DNA from: Atherix ibis
Taxonomy: Eukaryota > Arthropoda > Insecta > Diptera > Athericidae
DNA: 64,000 bases
Direction: 5' to 3'
NCBI GenBank assembly: GCA_958298945.1
Contig: OY282610.1
Location: forward strand, 45,515,667 to 45,579,666
Shown: positions 20,916 to 31,689 of the stretch, piece after piece
Layout: every line of letters begins with the position of its first letter
Position numbering within the stretch: position 1 is the first letter of the stretch
Made by a program: the position numbers and the translations under genes
The notes under the pieces: model-generated
What the model saw: the letters and a program-made list of their open reading frames with translations, nothing else
The model's database searches: none
What the model was told of the DNA's origin: nothing

Positions 20916-22490
20916 GTGTGGGACTTTAATCTACTAAACTACCTTACGTGGTCATTTCCCAAGTCTCCGGATGGGATACAGACTGACCCGTCCTCCTATA
21001 TGCCGATATGCTTACTGCCAGTATTCTGCAAGATCCTCGAGCGGATGATGGTACACCGGTTGAATGTGAAGTTGGCAGACCTTAATGTATCCGGCTCTCA
21101 GAAGGTAAATTGACTGACGATGCCTGGATGCGTATGAGACAGTATGTTGATGAGAATGAGACCAAGTACGTACATATATGTGGTGTGTTTGTTGAATTCA
21201 AGAGTGCGTTCAACTGCCTGGGACGGGATTGCATTATTTAGCGACTGGAGGAGGTTTCATGTGAAGAGGCTTCGCTATGGCGAAGTTATTTCCATGAAAG
21301 GTATGCGGTAGTGTGTGAGAACAATGGGAGGGGGCCGGCCCCACCATCTGGAATATGATAATGAATGGTCTCTTGGTACAGTTGGAGGAGACCGGTTGTG
21401 TTGTGGTCGCATATGCGGACGATTTTCTGCTCTTGATTGGGGGGGGGGGGGGGGAGAGTAGACTTGAACTGGAGGTGGCGGAAAGCCGCTGTATGCGGAT
21501 GGTGTCTGAATGGTGGAACAGAATCGATATGAAAGTTTCCGAAAGAAAAACAGTGTGCATGTTGTTGAAGGGTTTTTTGGCGGCTACTACGCCGCCCAAT
21601 ATTCGCTTAGAGACGTTCGGGGTCCGATACGCGCAGGAAGTGACGTACCTTGGATTAAAGGTTGGAGAGAGGCTGAATTTTCGGCCTTACTTGCAATATC
21701 TGAGAGGGCGCGTGGCTGGTTTGGTTGGCATGCTCGTGCGAGTACTTCGCAAGGAATGGGGACTTCGATCCAGAGCGGTGAAAGTCCTGTATAAGAGTGT
21801 ATTTGTTCCGTGTGCTATGTATGCTTCGTGTGTGTGGGCTGACGTTATGCGCCATCAGTATGCAAGGGTGGCCATAAATTCGGTTCAGCGTATGACTCTG
21901 TATGCGTGTTTGAATGTGTATAGAACCGTTTCGACTGAGGCGATGCAGGTTCTCATGGGAGAAATTCCATGGGACCTCGAGGTGCTGCGTGGAAGTATCC
22001 ACTACCGTCTACGGCGGGGCATCCCGCTTACTGGTTGTTCGGTTAGGAATGATGAGGCCATCAGCGTATACTGGTTCTGAACAAGATGTATGAAATATGG
22101 CAGCAACGCTGGGATGAGAGTGTGAATGGCAGATGGATGCACATGTTCATTCCGAATGTTTGCTTTGCATCTGCGTATGGATTTGAATTTGGTCTGTTCC
22201 TTGGGTATTTGTTCACGGGACACGGCAGTATGAATGGCTTCCTGTATAGGCGTGGTCTGGCTGCGGAGGCTAGATGTCCTTGTGGGGCGGAGGAGGAGAG
22301 TATCAAGCACCTTCTCGTGGAGTGTGACCTGTACGGGGACTTGCGTGACTTGGAGGCGTGTGGAATCGTGGTGAATAAGGAGGGTGTGGATGTCAGTGGT
22401 GTGTTGAGTGTACAAGAGAAATACGAATGCCTGAATAGATTTGCCGTGGCACTGTTGGAGAGGAGAATGAGAATGAAGCGTGAATGAGTG
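20916..22490 (+). pseudogene. R1-clade LINE ORF2 (reverse transcriptase), broken
   Basis: Fragments in order: SYMPICLLPVFCKILERMMV (RT block 1, about 20985-21050), VFVEFKSAFNCLGRD with the first RT Asp region degraded, WRSYFHERYAVV, then after a deletion IWNMIMNGLL and VVAYADDFLLLI (catalytic YADD, about 21400-21435). These are followed by VSERKTVCMLLKG, EVTYLGLKVGERLNFRPYL, CLNVYRTVSTEAMQVL, and in another frame from 22066 WQQRWDESVNGR, FLGYLFTGHGSMNGFLYRRG and CPCGAEEESIKHLLVECDLY (C-terminal Cys/His knuckle). Frameshifts lie near 21113, 21330 and 22066, and there is a stop near 21238. A 16-G run follows YADD (21439-21454). Closely R1-like, but nothing nearby suggests rDNA. Confidence 0.93.
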
Positions 22491-22955
22491 TGTGAATGAC
22501 ACGCAGGGTGGCTGCAACCGATTGAAATACCAAGGTCAATTGGTTCACACACTCATTTTTTCGTATCTTAGCGAACCCGCGTACCTGAGCTTTCGTATCT
22601 TGGCGAACCCGCGTACCTGAGCTGGCCTAGCGGTGCCGAGAAATTTACAAGATTCCTGACCGTAGCTCAATGAGCGGAGTACAAACCAAAGTATTCTTAA
22701 AACAAAAATTGGTACCACGGGAATCGGGGGCCTCATAGTGGAATACACTGTGCCCGATTGAGGTGAGGCGCCATTTGGCAGCAACATGGTGGCTGTGGTT
22801 ATGCCCATATCGCGGGTATGGTCTCCTGACCGCTGGTGGGAGGTAACTGGCAAAAACCATATTGCAATTATCGCGGGCACTGTCACTGCTAATGACAGTA
22901 GAGGTTTAGATAATCCTCGCCACCAGCAGGTGGAGTAGTCGGCTTGTAACTGATT
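22491..22955 (+). repeat. R1-type LINE 3' tail unit, copy 2
   Basis: Follows the ORF2 stop. It contains a 32-bp tandem duplication (22559-22590 and 22591-22622, one mismatch) and then words shared with copies 1 and 3: gctggcctag, gtgccgag, gcgggcactgtcactgctaatgac and ttgtaactgattact. A 14-bp inverted repeat (aatgagtgtgtgaa / ttcacacactcatt) brackets the ORF end at 22483-22557. Confidence 0.8.
22559..22622. repeat. 32-bp tandem duplication
   Basis: Two head-to-tail copies (cgaacccgcgtacctgagc in both) differ at one position (tagcg/tggcg). It lies at the start of the LINE 3' tail. Confidence 0.92.
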
Positions 22956-23466
22956 ACTATCTGCTAAATGTCAGTAATGGTGATGCGTTGATTGAGCGTA
23001 TCTCAATCCCTATAGTCATAGGCGACTCGTGGTCTTGAGGTTTGGACAACCAGATCACGTTAAATAACAATACATAACTGTAAAAAAACCATTGTTCCTG
23101 CGAAACACCGCACAACGGATTTCTTATGTGATAATGATCCACAAGGAATACGCCAGAAGCGCCTGCGGATATTAGCGCACCTGCAGTTCTTAGCTGGCCT
23201 AGAAGTGCTGAGGGAATTTACAAGGTTCCTAACGGAGCTCCTTTAGGGCGAAGCGCACTTACCTGGTGTCTTTAATGACAAAATCCATTATCACGGAGAT
23301 TGGGAGCCCCATAATGGTTTTTGGCTTAAAATTGGTGGCTTTGGTTTAATACCTATATCGCCGATAGAGTCTTAGGGCTGGAAGTGAAGGATGCCGAGAT
23401 CCCGGGCGCTATCACTGCAAATGATAGTAGAGTTTTAAGTGGACCTTGCTGCCAATAGTTATGGTA

Positions 23467-24755
23467 CGAGGGTTGTTCAATAAGTCCTTAGAAAAAGATG
23501 GAAAAAACTGTTTTTAAAAAAAAAATTGTTTTTTTTCAATATAATCTACTTTTAGCTCTATACACTTTTCCAACCGTTTTTCCAAAATTTTTATCCCGTC
23601 CAAAAAATAGGATTTCGGGAGTTCTGCAAAATACTCATCCGTTTGAGCAATGACGTCCTCGTTGGAAGTGAACCGTCGTCCGCCAAGCCATTTCTTCAGA
23701 TTGGGGAAAAGAAAATAGTCACTCGGGGCCAAATCTGGTGAATAAGCGGGATGCTGCAACAATTCCATTCTCAATTCCACAATTTTGGCCATGGAAATAG
23801 CGCAGGTGTGCACACGCGTATTGTCCTGATGCAAGAGGATTTTTTTCTTCTTCAGATGGGGGCGTTTCTCTTTGATTTCCTCGCTTAACCATTGCAATAA
23901 CGACGCGTAACACGCTCCTGTTATTGTTTTTCCTTTTTCCAAGTAGTCGATAAAAATGATGCCCTGCGAATCCCAAAAGACCGAGGCCATCACCTTGCCG
24001 GCCGATGGCACAGTTTTTGCCTTCTTCGGAGCCCGTTCACCCTTGAAAATCCACTGTGAGGACTGTCTCTTCGTTTCTGGAGTGTAGTAGTGTATCCAGG
24101 TTTCGTCCACAGTGACATATCGACGAAGGAATTCGGCAGGATGGCGATGAAAGAGTGCCAACATAGCCTCAGAGTCCACTACACGATTGCCCTTTTTTTC
24201 CTCTGAGAGCAAACGCGGCACCCATCTTGCCGAAATTTTTTTCACAGACAATTTTTCATGTAAAATTGAAGCGACTGTACCTTGTGATATGCCCGTGGCC
24301 TCAAATAATACGCGTACTTTAATTCGCCGATCGTTCAAAATCAGATCGTGGATTTTGTCGACGATTTCAGGAGTAGACACCATAACTGGGCGTCCTGAAC
24401 GATGTTCATCTTTTGTGGATGAACGGCCACGTTTAAATTCATTCACCCAATTGTAAACCGTCGCAAGCACAGGGGCAGATGTGCCATGAACTGCATCCAA
24501 CTCGGCTTTGATTTCTTTCGGGCTTAAGCCTTTCAAATGGAGATGTTTGATGACAGCCCTAAACTCGCTTTTTTCCATTGTTATGTACAAATAAATGTCG
24601 TTAACTTTAATCGACGATAGAAATTGACCTACGCTATGGATCGAGCTGAAATTTTTATAGCTTTCTTGTCGATAATGCTACTTACAAAAAAAACCTTTAC
24701 CGACACTACGAGTGCAATTTATTGGATTTTCTAAGGACTTATTGAACGACCTTCG
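23467..24755 (-). mobile_element. full-length irritans (Himar1-like) mariner, copy A
   Basis: 1289 bp with TA at 23465-23466 and 24756-24757. Ends cgagggttgttcaataag and cgaaggtcgttcaataag on the two strands, so two mismatches in the outer 20 bp. Encodes a full-length open transposase frame on the minus strand. Four family members in this window differ by few substitutions, indicating recent mobility. Confidence 0.96.
23514..24578 (-). CDS. mariner transposase, irritans type, intact frame
   Basis: A DD34D transposase that cuts and re-inserts the element at TA sites. The ATG of MEKSEFRAV at 24578 is the start, matching the family's N-terminus; upstream codons (TTG...) are untranslated leader. 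354 residues, close to Himar1 (348). The N-terminal paired-type DNA-binding region includes WVNEFKRGRSST and RSGRP (residues 44-64). Catalytic Asp 158 is in VTVDETW, Asp 252 in LLHQDNTRVH and Asp 287 in SPDLAPSDYFLFP, with exactly 34 residues between the last two. The block KVMASVFWDSQGIIFIDYLEKGKT is typical of the irritans subgroup. No stop or frameshift is visible. Whether it is active is unknown. Confidence 0.96.
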   Translation of the reverse strand: MEKSEFRAVIKHLHLKGLSPKEIKAELDAVHGTSAPVLATVYNWVNEFKRGRSSTKDEHRSGRPVMVSTPEIVDKIHDLILNDRRIKVRVLFEATGISQGTVASILHEKLSVKKISARWVPRLLSEEKKGNRVVDSEAMLALFHRHPAEFLRRYVTVDETWIHYYTPETKRQSSQWIFKGERAPKKAKTVPSAGKVMASVFWDSQGIIFIDYLEKGKTITGACYASLLQWLSEEIKEKRPHLKKKKILLHQDNTRVHTCAISMAKIVELRMELLQHPAYSPDLAPSDYFLFPNLKKWLGGRRFTSNEDVIAQTDEYFAELPKSYFLDGIKILEKRLEKCIELKVDYIEKKQFFF

Positions 24756-25084
24756 TAGGTAGTTTGTAACTGATTACTGACTGTTAGCAAATAGACTCAC
24801 CTATGATGGATATAGCTGCTCATGTAGCGGGACCAGGTAGTTACACAAATGTGTGTGGAGCAATGAGTTTGAGACCGCATGCCGCCGAAATTGTGGAAAA
24901 CACGACAGCTGGTATAAAATGAGGTGTAAAATGAGGGATTTTGAAGAGCTGTCGAAATCCATTACAGACAAGTTTTTTGCGCGCGTTGATTCATGGTATC
25001 TCAATTCCGACAGTCGTAGGCGATCCGTGGTATTCTGTCTAACGGTATGCCACAATAAATCAAATAACATGAATTTGGTGTGTA

Positions 25085-25350
25085 TTTGGGTATAAAGTTG
25101 GTGATTGGTCCGTATTTATTCGAAAATTCGAAAGGAATACACATATTCTTACCATCAATTCTTGGCGCTATGGCCACAAGATTAATCACTTTTTTGTGGA
25201 CTAAACTTAAAAAGTTTAATTGTTTTAACAAAATGGCTTCACAAGTCATAAAACATGACAAATTTTGATTTTATTACGTGAATTTGTATCCAGGATGCAT
25301 AATTTCGAAATTTGGTGATGTTAATTGATTCCCAAATTCGGTAATGGACT
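25085..25350. repeat. unassigned dispersed repeat, copy 1
   Basis: Diverged but clear similarity to 56520-56780 in the same orientation: taccatcaattctt / taccgtcaattctg, atggcttcacaagtca / atggcgtcacaagtca, and a long collinear stretch around cataatttc..atttggtgatgttaattga. Minus-strand translations of both share a CDAIQLK-like word and RIDG, so the source may have been coding. Family not recognised. Confidence 0.7.
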
Positions 25351-27765
25351 TTTTGTTACAAGAATACGTTAAAAAAATGTAATTAAAGTAATAATTTTTA
25401 AATTTAAAAATCAACTCCGGTAAATTAATAAACGAATTACAAGCCAAAATATGCAAAAAAAGTAACCAAAAATTATTTCAAACAGATTGAGTGTTGCAAG
25501 AAGTATTGTGATAGTAATTTTAATATACTCGTATGTGTACATATTGTAATAGCAAAATTTAACAAAATATAATAATTAAATAATTTATTAAATTTATTGT
25601 TTCAATAAATTTTACTTTCTCAAACAAACGATTTTGAATACCTAGAATTTTTGGTGGAAAATTTTATTTTCAAGTATTTAAAAAAAAAAACTTATCCAGT
25701 TTAGATGTCGTCATCTTAGACTATTTACCAAAAAGATATTCCTATTCAATATGTGCTATATGACCCCTGGGCATACAGAATCTTTCTACTATATAAATAT
25801 GGCTTCATATACTTTCATTTACCCACCATCTTAGGCTTCGAAATTTATACATTCCTATGCAAAATGTCCAAAAACTCTTCTGACTGATATTCTTTCGATT
25901 TTTTTTAAAAAGAGTTCATTTTTTGCAGAATTTGTGTACTCATATAAGAATCAAAAATTCTACAGTCTTACCCTCTTCTAGAATATGTCAAAACGCTTTC
26001 AGTTATATTTACCAAGGATTAATATTTATATATAGAAAAGAAAAAAATTATAAAAATTCTCAGAAGATAAACAAGATTTTTGTTTGGATAATTTTAGATG
26101 AAAATATTATCTACACAACTAAGGGTATATACTTGTTGGTGTGCATTTATTACATTCATATTTATATCCTTAGACGAGTTGTTTGTAGTTAAGCTCTTAA
26201 AAATAAATTTGTAATAAAGTCAATTCGACTACCATAGTATAGGGGGTCGGTAATCTCAACTTTTGATACGGAAATAAATAAATCTTACGCGGAAAACAAT
26301 AACAAATCAAGCGAAAATCCAGTGGCTTTTTGCTTGGCAAATCTAATGGAATTTCTTCCAGTCTAATCTCACTTGTAAGGGGATTACAATATCTTAATGT
26401 AAGTATAAACAATATTCTTGCTATTCGCAATTTACAGAGATTATTAAGTCCTATTTGTTGGTTCAGCGAATAATATTTAAGAGTATCTATTTACAACTAA
26501 GTATAATAATTGCCGTAAATGTGAGTATACTTATGTGAGTACCGAAACCAATAAGGAGTACGAGAACTAGTATTTAAAGTGGATTCGCTTTACTTTAAGA
26601 AAATGAAAATATCGAATAGACCCATTTCGGTGGATACGATTTAAAGGCAATAATCTAGTTAAATATATTCTTCCTTTTTTTTTGCATAAATAAGTAGGCA
26701 AAAAAAGTAAAAGTTAATAAATGAAATGCTAGAGAAAAAAAATATACGAAAATCATAAAATCCCAAAAGGAAATATTTGAAAACTTTTTCGTTTACTTCT
26801 CTTATCATTTTAGTTTCTTTTTAACTTTTCAGCCCAATAGAAGGGAGATGTTACAGTTTCTTTCCGCATCAAAAAAAAGAAGAAGAAGAAATAGAAGAAA
26901 AAATGCGAAAAGGCAAATATGTGTTTGGAAATTTTATTTATGTCCTGATGTTGATTTAAAGTGAATTATAAAATGTCAGAAGTTATAAAAGTGTTTTTTG
27001 TTAAGGTCGTTTATTATGAGTCAGACGAATTCCAACCCTCCATTCAGTTTGGCTAGTCGAGCGAATTTAACAGATTGCGGCCCTTTTTAGGTTAGATGTC
27101 ATGGTTACTCTTAATCAAAATAGAACAGATTTCATTACGGTCACCTATTATTATAAATATTCTGACAGATAGATTATACAGCGAACTGCTTTCATTTTTA
27201 AAAACTTTTATATCATTGAAAAAAAATATGTCGAAAAATTATTCTCCTTTTAGTTTACTATGAAATGGATTAAATCTATTGATGAATATATGGCACACAA
27301 AAGAAAAATTTTTCCTCGAAATATTATCAATAATGGTTATCGATAAGTAAATATGCTTTTTTTTTAATTAAATATACTATCAATACTCAATAATAATTAA
27401 GATTCTTGAAAAGTATTATTTATTAAGTACATTACCACCTGTATAAGAATTATATTGTAGATCACCACCTTTAACAGGAATCTATAAAAACTGTAATATT
27501 TATAAATATTATACAGTTTTTATAGATATTTTAGGCAAAAAAAAATGTTTTTTTTATATTTTCTGATTAATTTTCATTTCTGTATACCCAAAGTTTAAGT
27601 GACCCGTCTTTAAAAAGTTATATACTCGTATTTTACGATGTACAGCAAAATAAAAAAAACCATTCAGAACACTTCAAATAACGCTTCCAATTTGTTTATT
27701 TATTAAATTAAAAAAAAAACACGTATGGTTAAAATAAGAAAACAAAAAATTTAATATTTTATTGA
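25351..27765. other. AT-rich stretch, no gene seen
   Basis: No coding or transposon signal. Contains the imperfect palindrome at 27480-27527 and a purine-rich (aagaagaagaa) tract near 26870-26900. Confidence 0.6.
27480..27527. repeat. near-perfect 48-bp palindrome
   Basis: atctataaaaactgta at the left edge is the exact inverse of the right edge, and the centre (atatttataaatat) is itself palindromic. It may form a hairpin. Confidence 0.85.
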
Positions 27766-27938
27766 TTGATGCAGTGTGTCAAACTAAAATCGACTATCAA
27801 GTTTTGTTGAAAAAATAAATTCTTTGTTTTACTTATTACTGACTTATCAGACTGACCTCGTATATATGAAAGAAAATAATCGACGAATATATGGTATTTT
27901 CTTCTTCTAATAACGCTTCCAATTTGTTTATTTATTAT
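27677..27938. repeat. solo mariner end flanked by 30-bp direct repeats
   Basis: 27770-27865 matches the right end of the irritans-type family seen at 15374-17804 (gtcaaactaaa, then ctgacttatca.actg.cc, ending gacctcg). No left end is found. The 30-base word starting aataacgcttccaatttg occurs at 27677 and 27909 on either side. It looks like a remnant caught in a local duplication. Confidence 0.7.
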
Positions 27939-28239
27939 TTGTGAAAAAAAAAATCATATTAATTATTAGAAATAAATAATATGTAACCTTTATTCATTTT
28001 CACCGGTAATTTTGCAAATTATTGGGTCCTAAAAAAAGATTTTCTTAGTTATTTTTTTGTTGGTAATATTATTTCTACATATTTTTTATGTATGTTATAC
28101 CTTTTTCGCTTACATGAAACTGAACTTGAACTTGGTGACGTTTCCTGTATATCTTCTTGTTCTGGCTGTTTCGCAAATATTGAAAATCTTCGGCAAGTTA
28201 ATTGGTATAAATTAATGTTGGCTAGAAAGTTATTCGTTG

Positions 28240-28640
28240 GTTGCTTGTTTATATAACTTCTACGAGTTTATTTCAGGCATATCAAGAGCATTGAAGAAAA
28301 TCTGCATGGGACAATCTTCGCGATTTCGGTTTCACGATGCCAATCAGAATATGACTCCAAACTTATCTGCTCTATTTGGTGTATATTGCGTCGATAAACA
28401 CCTCACTTTGGTTGAAAAAGTACATCAGGCATGTAACAATTTTGCATATTCTTGGTGAATTTGCTCCATACTTCAGATATTATAGCATATTCGTTAGTTT
28501 GTAAAAGTTGGCATCGTTCACTTCTTTGATTGAATCTGAGCAACCGCATAATTTCACAAAAAGTATGTCTACTCATGTGAAGTGCATTTAGAAGAGCAAT
28601 AAATTCATCGAATTTTGTAGGAATCAATAGAATTTATAGT
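28240..28640 (-). pseudogene. piggyBac-like transposase relic
   Basis: Minus strand 28627-28403 reads HMSRHTFCEIMRLLRFNQRS, then LQTNEYAIISEVWSKF, the region just before the catalytic core in insect piggyBac-like transposases. In another frame it continues TKVRCLSTQYTPNRADKFGVIF, then jumps to REDCPMQIFFNALDMPEINS, the motif (usual PMQVFYNILDLA.INA) downstream of the core. The central catalytic segment with the conserved acidic residues is deleted, so the copy is dead. No terminal repeats or TTAA sites could be assigned. Confidence 0.86.
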
Positions 28641-28859
28641 TCCTAACATATGAAATGACTCCTCTTCAATAAGTACTCAGTTTGGTTTTCCTAATACATC
28701 GTTTAGGATATGTTGTCGCACCTAAAACCCCCCTAAACATATTATTATTTCTACTTACAAGAAGAAATGGTTTTTTGTTACTTTAATTTCTTATTAAAAC
28801 ATATACACTGCTAAAGTGAATTTTGTAACATTCTGCGAATAAATCACGGCCAAAATTAA
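28641..28859. other. short unassigned stretch
   Basis: Between the piggyBac relic and the LINE relic. Contains a CCCCCC run near 28731-28736. No feature recognised. Confidence 0.5.
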
Positions 28860-29430
28860 CATTTAAGGCGTGATGGATTAGTTAGAGCCCGTAAGTCTAT
28901 ATGGGCTTAAGAGTAAAGTTCAAGTCCGTAAGTGCATATGGATTTCAGACTGATTTGTAAATTAGAAGTTAACTAGTTTAAATGGATCAATCTCCAATAT
29001 TTTTGGACGTCTGTGTGATTCCAGGTAAATAGTTTGTCAATGAAAAGTTCTAAGTAATGCACTTTAATTTTATACAATATTATGTTGCCATTAAAAAATA
29101 ATGGGCAAGACGGTTTATAGATTTACAGTTTATGTCAATCTCATAAGCCAATCTTAGAGTTTTAGAATATGTTTTTTAGGAGCTTTGAATACAAGATTAG
29201 GGTTCCTATTAGCTGTTACAAATACTGTATTATGAACATTTATGGTGATAAGAATATTATTAGTGGTAGGGATATTGAAAGTATAATTATTATGAAGAAT
29301 TGGACCAAAGATACAACCCTGAGGGATGCCAGCTTTATTAGGGATAATATTGGAATATTCTTGGGCTTCATAAATTTTAAAATTACATTATGAGAGATGG
29401 GATTAAATTATAAAATAAAAAGTTGGAGAA
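28860..29430 (-). pseudogene. jockey-clade LINE RT relic
   Basis: On the minus strand: AGIPQGCIFGPILHNI near 29350-29300 (RT motif B, normally AGVPQGSILGP), a decayed YADD region, NRNPNLV, a decayed connector, then near 28960-28900 a scrap of the KPIWTYGLELW motif (here LKSICTYGLEL). Heavily mutated. More distant from the two main jockey families in the window. Confidence 0.78.
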
Positions 29431-29463
29431 AGGATGTTCGTAATTTATTTTTTACAGTAATCA

Positions 29464-30068
29464 AAAAGGTGTATAAGCTTAAATCCGCTGTTTGGTCATA
29501 GACAACCGTCAACATCTTTCCCAAGACCAAATCGGTTCGGACGGAAGACGATGCTGTTCGTTTAGTGGGATCAGTAGGGTATCGTCTACTATGAGATGTT
29601 GAAATCTGGTGAAACTGTCAATGCACACCGCTACCACCAACAACTGATCAAATTGCACCGTGCTCTGTGTGAAAAAAGGACGGATTATCAACAAAGACAT
29701 GACTAGCTAATTTTCCTCCACGATAACGCATCATCGCACATGTCAAAAATGGTCCAAAACAACTTAGAGACACTTTTATTCACCAGACCTGGCTTCTTCC
29801 GACTATCACCTGTTTTCGTCGATGGGCCACGCGCTCGCTGAGCAGCACTTCGATTCTTACGAAGATATCCGAGAATGGATTGATGAGTGATTTACCTCGA
29901 AAAAGAAGGATTTTTTTTGGAGTAGTATCCACAAATTATCAGAGAGATGGGAAAAATATGTAGCTAGCGAAGGCAAGTACTTTGAATAAATTTGTTTTTG
30001 CTTTCTATGAAAAAAAAATGTTTTTTTTTAACCAAAAAAACAGCGGATTTAAGCTTATGCGACCAGAG
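29464..30068 (+). mobile_element. mauritiana (Mos1-like) mariner, internally deleted
   Basis: Ends share ataagcttaaatccgctgttt in inverted orientation (about 29471-29492 and 30037-30058). The ~600-bp length is half that of a normal mariner: the N-terminal half of the transposase, including catalytic Asp 1, is gone. TA duplications cannot be fixed exactly because the outermost bases are decayed. Confidence 0.85.
29490..29990 (+). pseudogene. mauritiana mariner transposase, C-terminal half
   Basis: Begins abruptly inside the coding region with RPNRFGRKTMLFVWWDQ, then YYEMLKSGETVNAHRY, IFLHDNASSHMSK (second catalytic Asp), SPDLASSDYHLF (third Asp) and GHALAEQHFDSYEDIREWID, ending near KYFE at ~29988. 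A small deletion before SPDL, in-frame stops (for example after VWWDQ) and a stop at WID* make it non-functional. The wording is closest to Mos1-type transposases. Confidence 0.9.
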
Positions 30069-31580
30069 GTCTGTGATATGTCGAGAAATGCGTCCAGACA
30101 ATGGTTTTATCTCTCAAGAGAGGAAGCAATGCTATCGAAAGTCCACTGACATTGGTAGATAGTAGAATGTTGAGTGTGGAAATAAATTTGATGATCGAGA
30201 ATAATATTAGAGGACTTGCAAATGATACAAAGATCTTTTTATAATAGTCTCTGAAATATGTTAGCTAATAAAGGAAAAATTTCTTAGGCAAACACGTAAG
30301 CTCTCTCATCATTTCTATCAAGAAAAACTTCAATAGAGAAGGAAAATATCATTTTTAATAAGTGAAGAATATTATTTAATATAAATAAACAAAATTAATC
30401 GTTTGAAAATGACTTTTTTTTAATAAATAGAAAATATAAGCGTAATTTGTATTTTTATTAATTTTTTATAGTACCATATTTTGTTATATATGGCAAAGCA
30501 CTTTAAGAATTCTTATAGAATGAATATATAATTTTTAATTTTGCCTTTAATAAAATAATTCATTTATCAAAAACTGAACTTTTCAATAATAACAGTGTAA
30601 TAATTTTATTATTGATAAATGTGTATATATTTTTTATGGAAATCTGAACTGTTTTTAGAATGTATAACTTTCGTGTCCAAAATTTTTTTTGAACGTTCTT
30701 GTATGTACATATATACTCGTATTCATATAAATTGTTTTCAATTTATTGAGATTCTTTCAGCATATAATATTCTTATAGGAAAATCCTATTTTCTAGTTAA
30801 TCCGAGCGGAAATGAATCCTTTTATATTAAACTATCAAATATCCTCATCCGAATTTATGCATTGGTAAGCAAAATAAAAAGTTCAGTTCATGTACATAAA
30901 TATCTATATATAATATATGAACATATTTTTTGAAGGAAAAATATGATATTTGTACTTATTATTTATGTTTTATAAAAAAAAAAATATTCTTTATTTTTGT
31001 CTACACATATACTCAATCGAATTGTAGATTGAATTGACAATTTTATCCAAAATAAAATGACAAGTGTCCTATGATCTTACATATAAAAATGATAGGAATG
31101 CTTATGAAAAATACGATATATTATATTTGAAGGGCACAATGATATTTGAAATTATTACAGTATATTGATTTTGATACAAGCTACAGTTAACTGAGGATTT
31201 ATCATATATTGAAAAGAGTTATTGTCTTGATATCGAAACTTATATGCATAATAGGGTAGAAGATTGAAAAACATACTCGTATGGTCATGGTCACGTATAT
31301 TTTTAGAATTATTTCTTCTATTTTGAAATATGAATATTATATTATTACTAGAATAAGTATATCTATATATGGTTAGTTTTAAATTTGTAATAAATAATAT
31401 GATTGCATTTTTATTAATAAGAACAGAGTAAAAAAATATAAAGCAAGCACGATTGCACTCTGCGAAAATTAACATTAATAAACCTTGCAACAGCAAACCA
31501 TTATCTAACAGTCATTTAATCGATGTGACAGCGCCATCTTTTAGCTTGTAAGTACACATAGATTCAGTGAAATTTTAGAC
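30069..31580. other. AT-rich stretch, no gene seen
   Basis: Open frames here (30619-30933, 31155-31496) are I/F/Y/N-rich low-complexity translations without motifs. Confidence 0.6.
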
Positions 31581-31685
31581 ATTCACGAATGTGTAAAATG
31601 CGTGATATATTCTTTTTTTTAATTTACATTGTAGTTGTAAATTTAAAAAAAAGAATATATCACGCATTTTACGCTTTGGTGAATG
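31581..31685. repeat. hairpin with ~36-bp arms
   Basis: 31592-31628 (taaaatgcgtgatatattc, then T-run, then aatttaca) is the inverse of 31636-31672 with a single 1-bp indel, loop about ttgtagt. Outer attcac/gtgaat bases extend the pairing after a bulge. It could be a fold-back MITE or a local inverted duplication. Confidence 0.9.
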
Positions 31686-31689
31686 TCAT

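Larger units (their letters stand above)
22956..25080 (+). repeat. R1-type LINE 3' tail unit, copy 3, split by a mariner
   Basis: After a spacer shared with the end of copy 2 (ctcaatccctatagtcatagg), the block from ~23090 repeats the copy 1 sequence (gataatgatccacaagga, cttagctggcctag). It is interrupted after gccaatagttatgg by the TA insertion of the mariner at 23467-24755 and continues with gtagtttgtaactgattact, the same order as in copy 2. The pre-insertion sequence can therefore be inferred. The end near 25020-25070 again matches the copy 2 tail (cgtaggcgatccgtggt against cataggcgactcgtggt). Confidence 0.8.

Noticed and set aside
21234..22552. Long open frames on the minus strand (up to 171 codons)
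   Set aside because: Shadows of the GC-richer R1 ORF2 on the plus strand, which carries the recognisable RT motifs.
22545..23142. Minus-strand open frames in the LINE 3' tail
   Set aside because: The sequence is a repeated untranslated tail; the frames are not conserved between the tail units.
20540..25080. Ribosomal DNA as R1 target
   Set aside because: No 28S-like sequence is visible beside the R1-type LINE.
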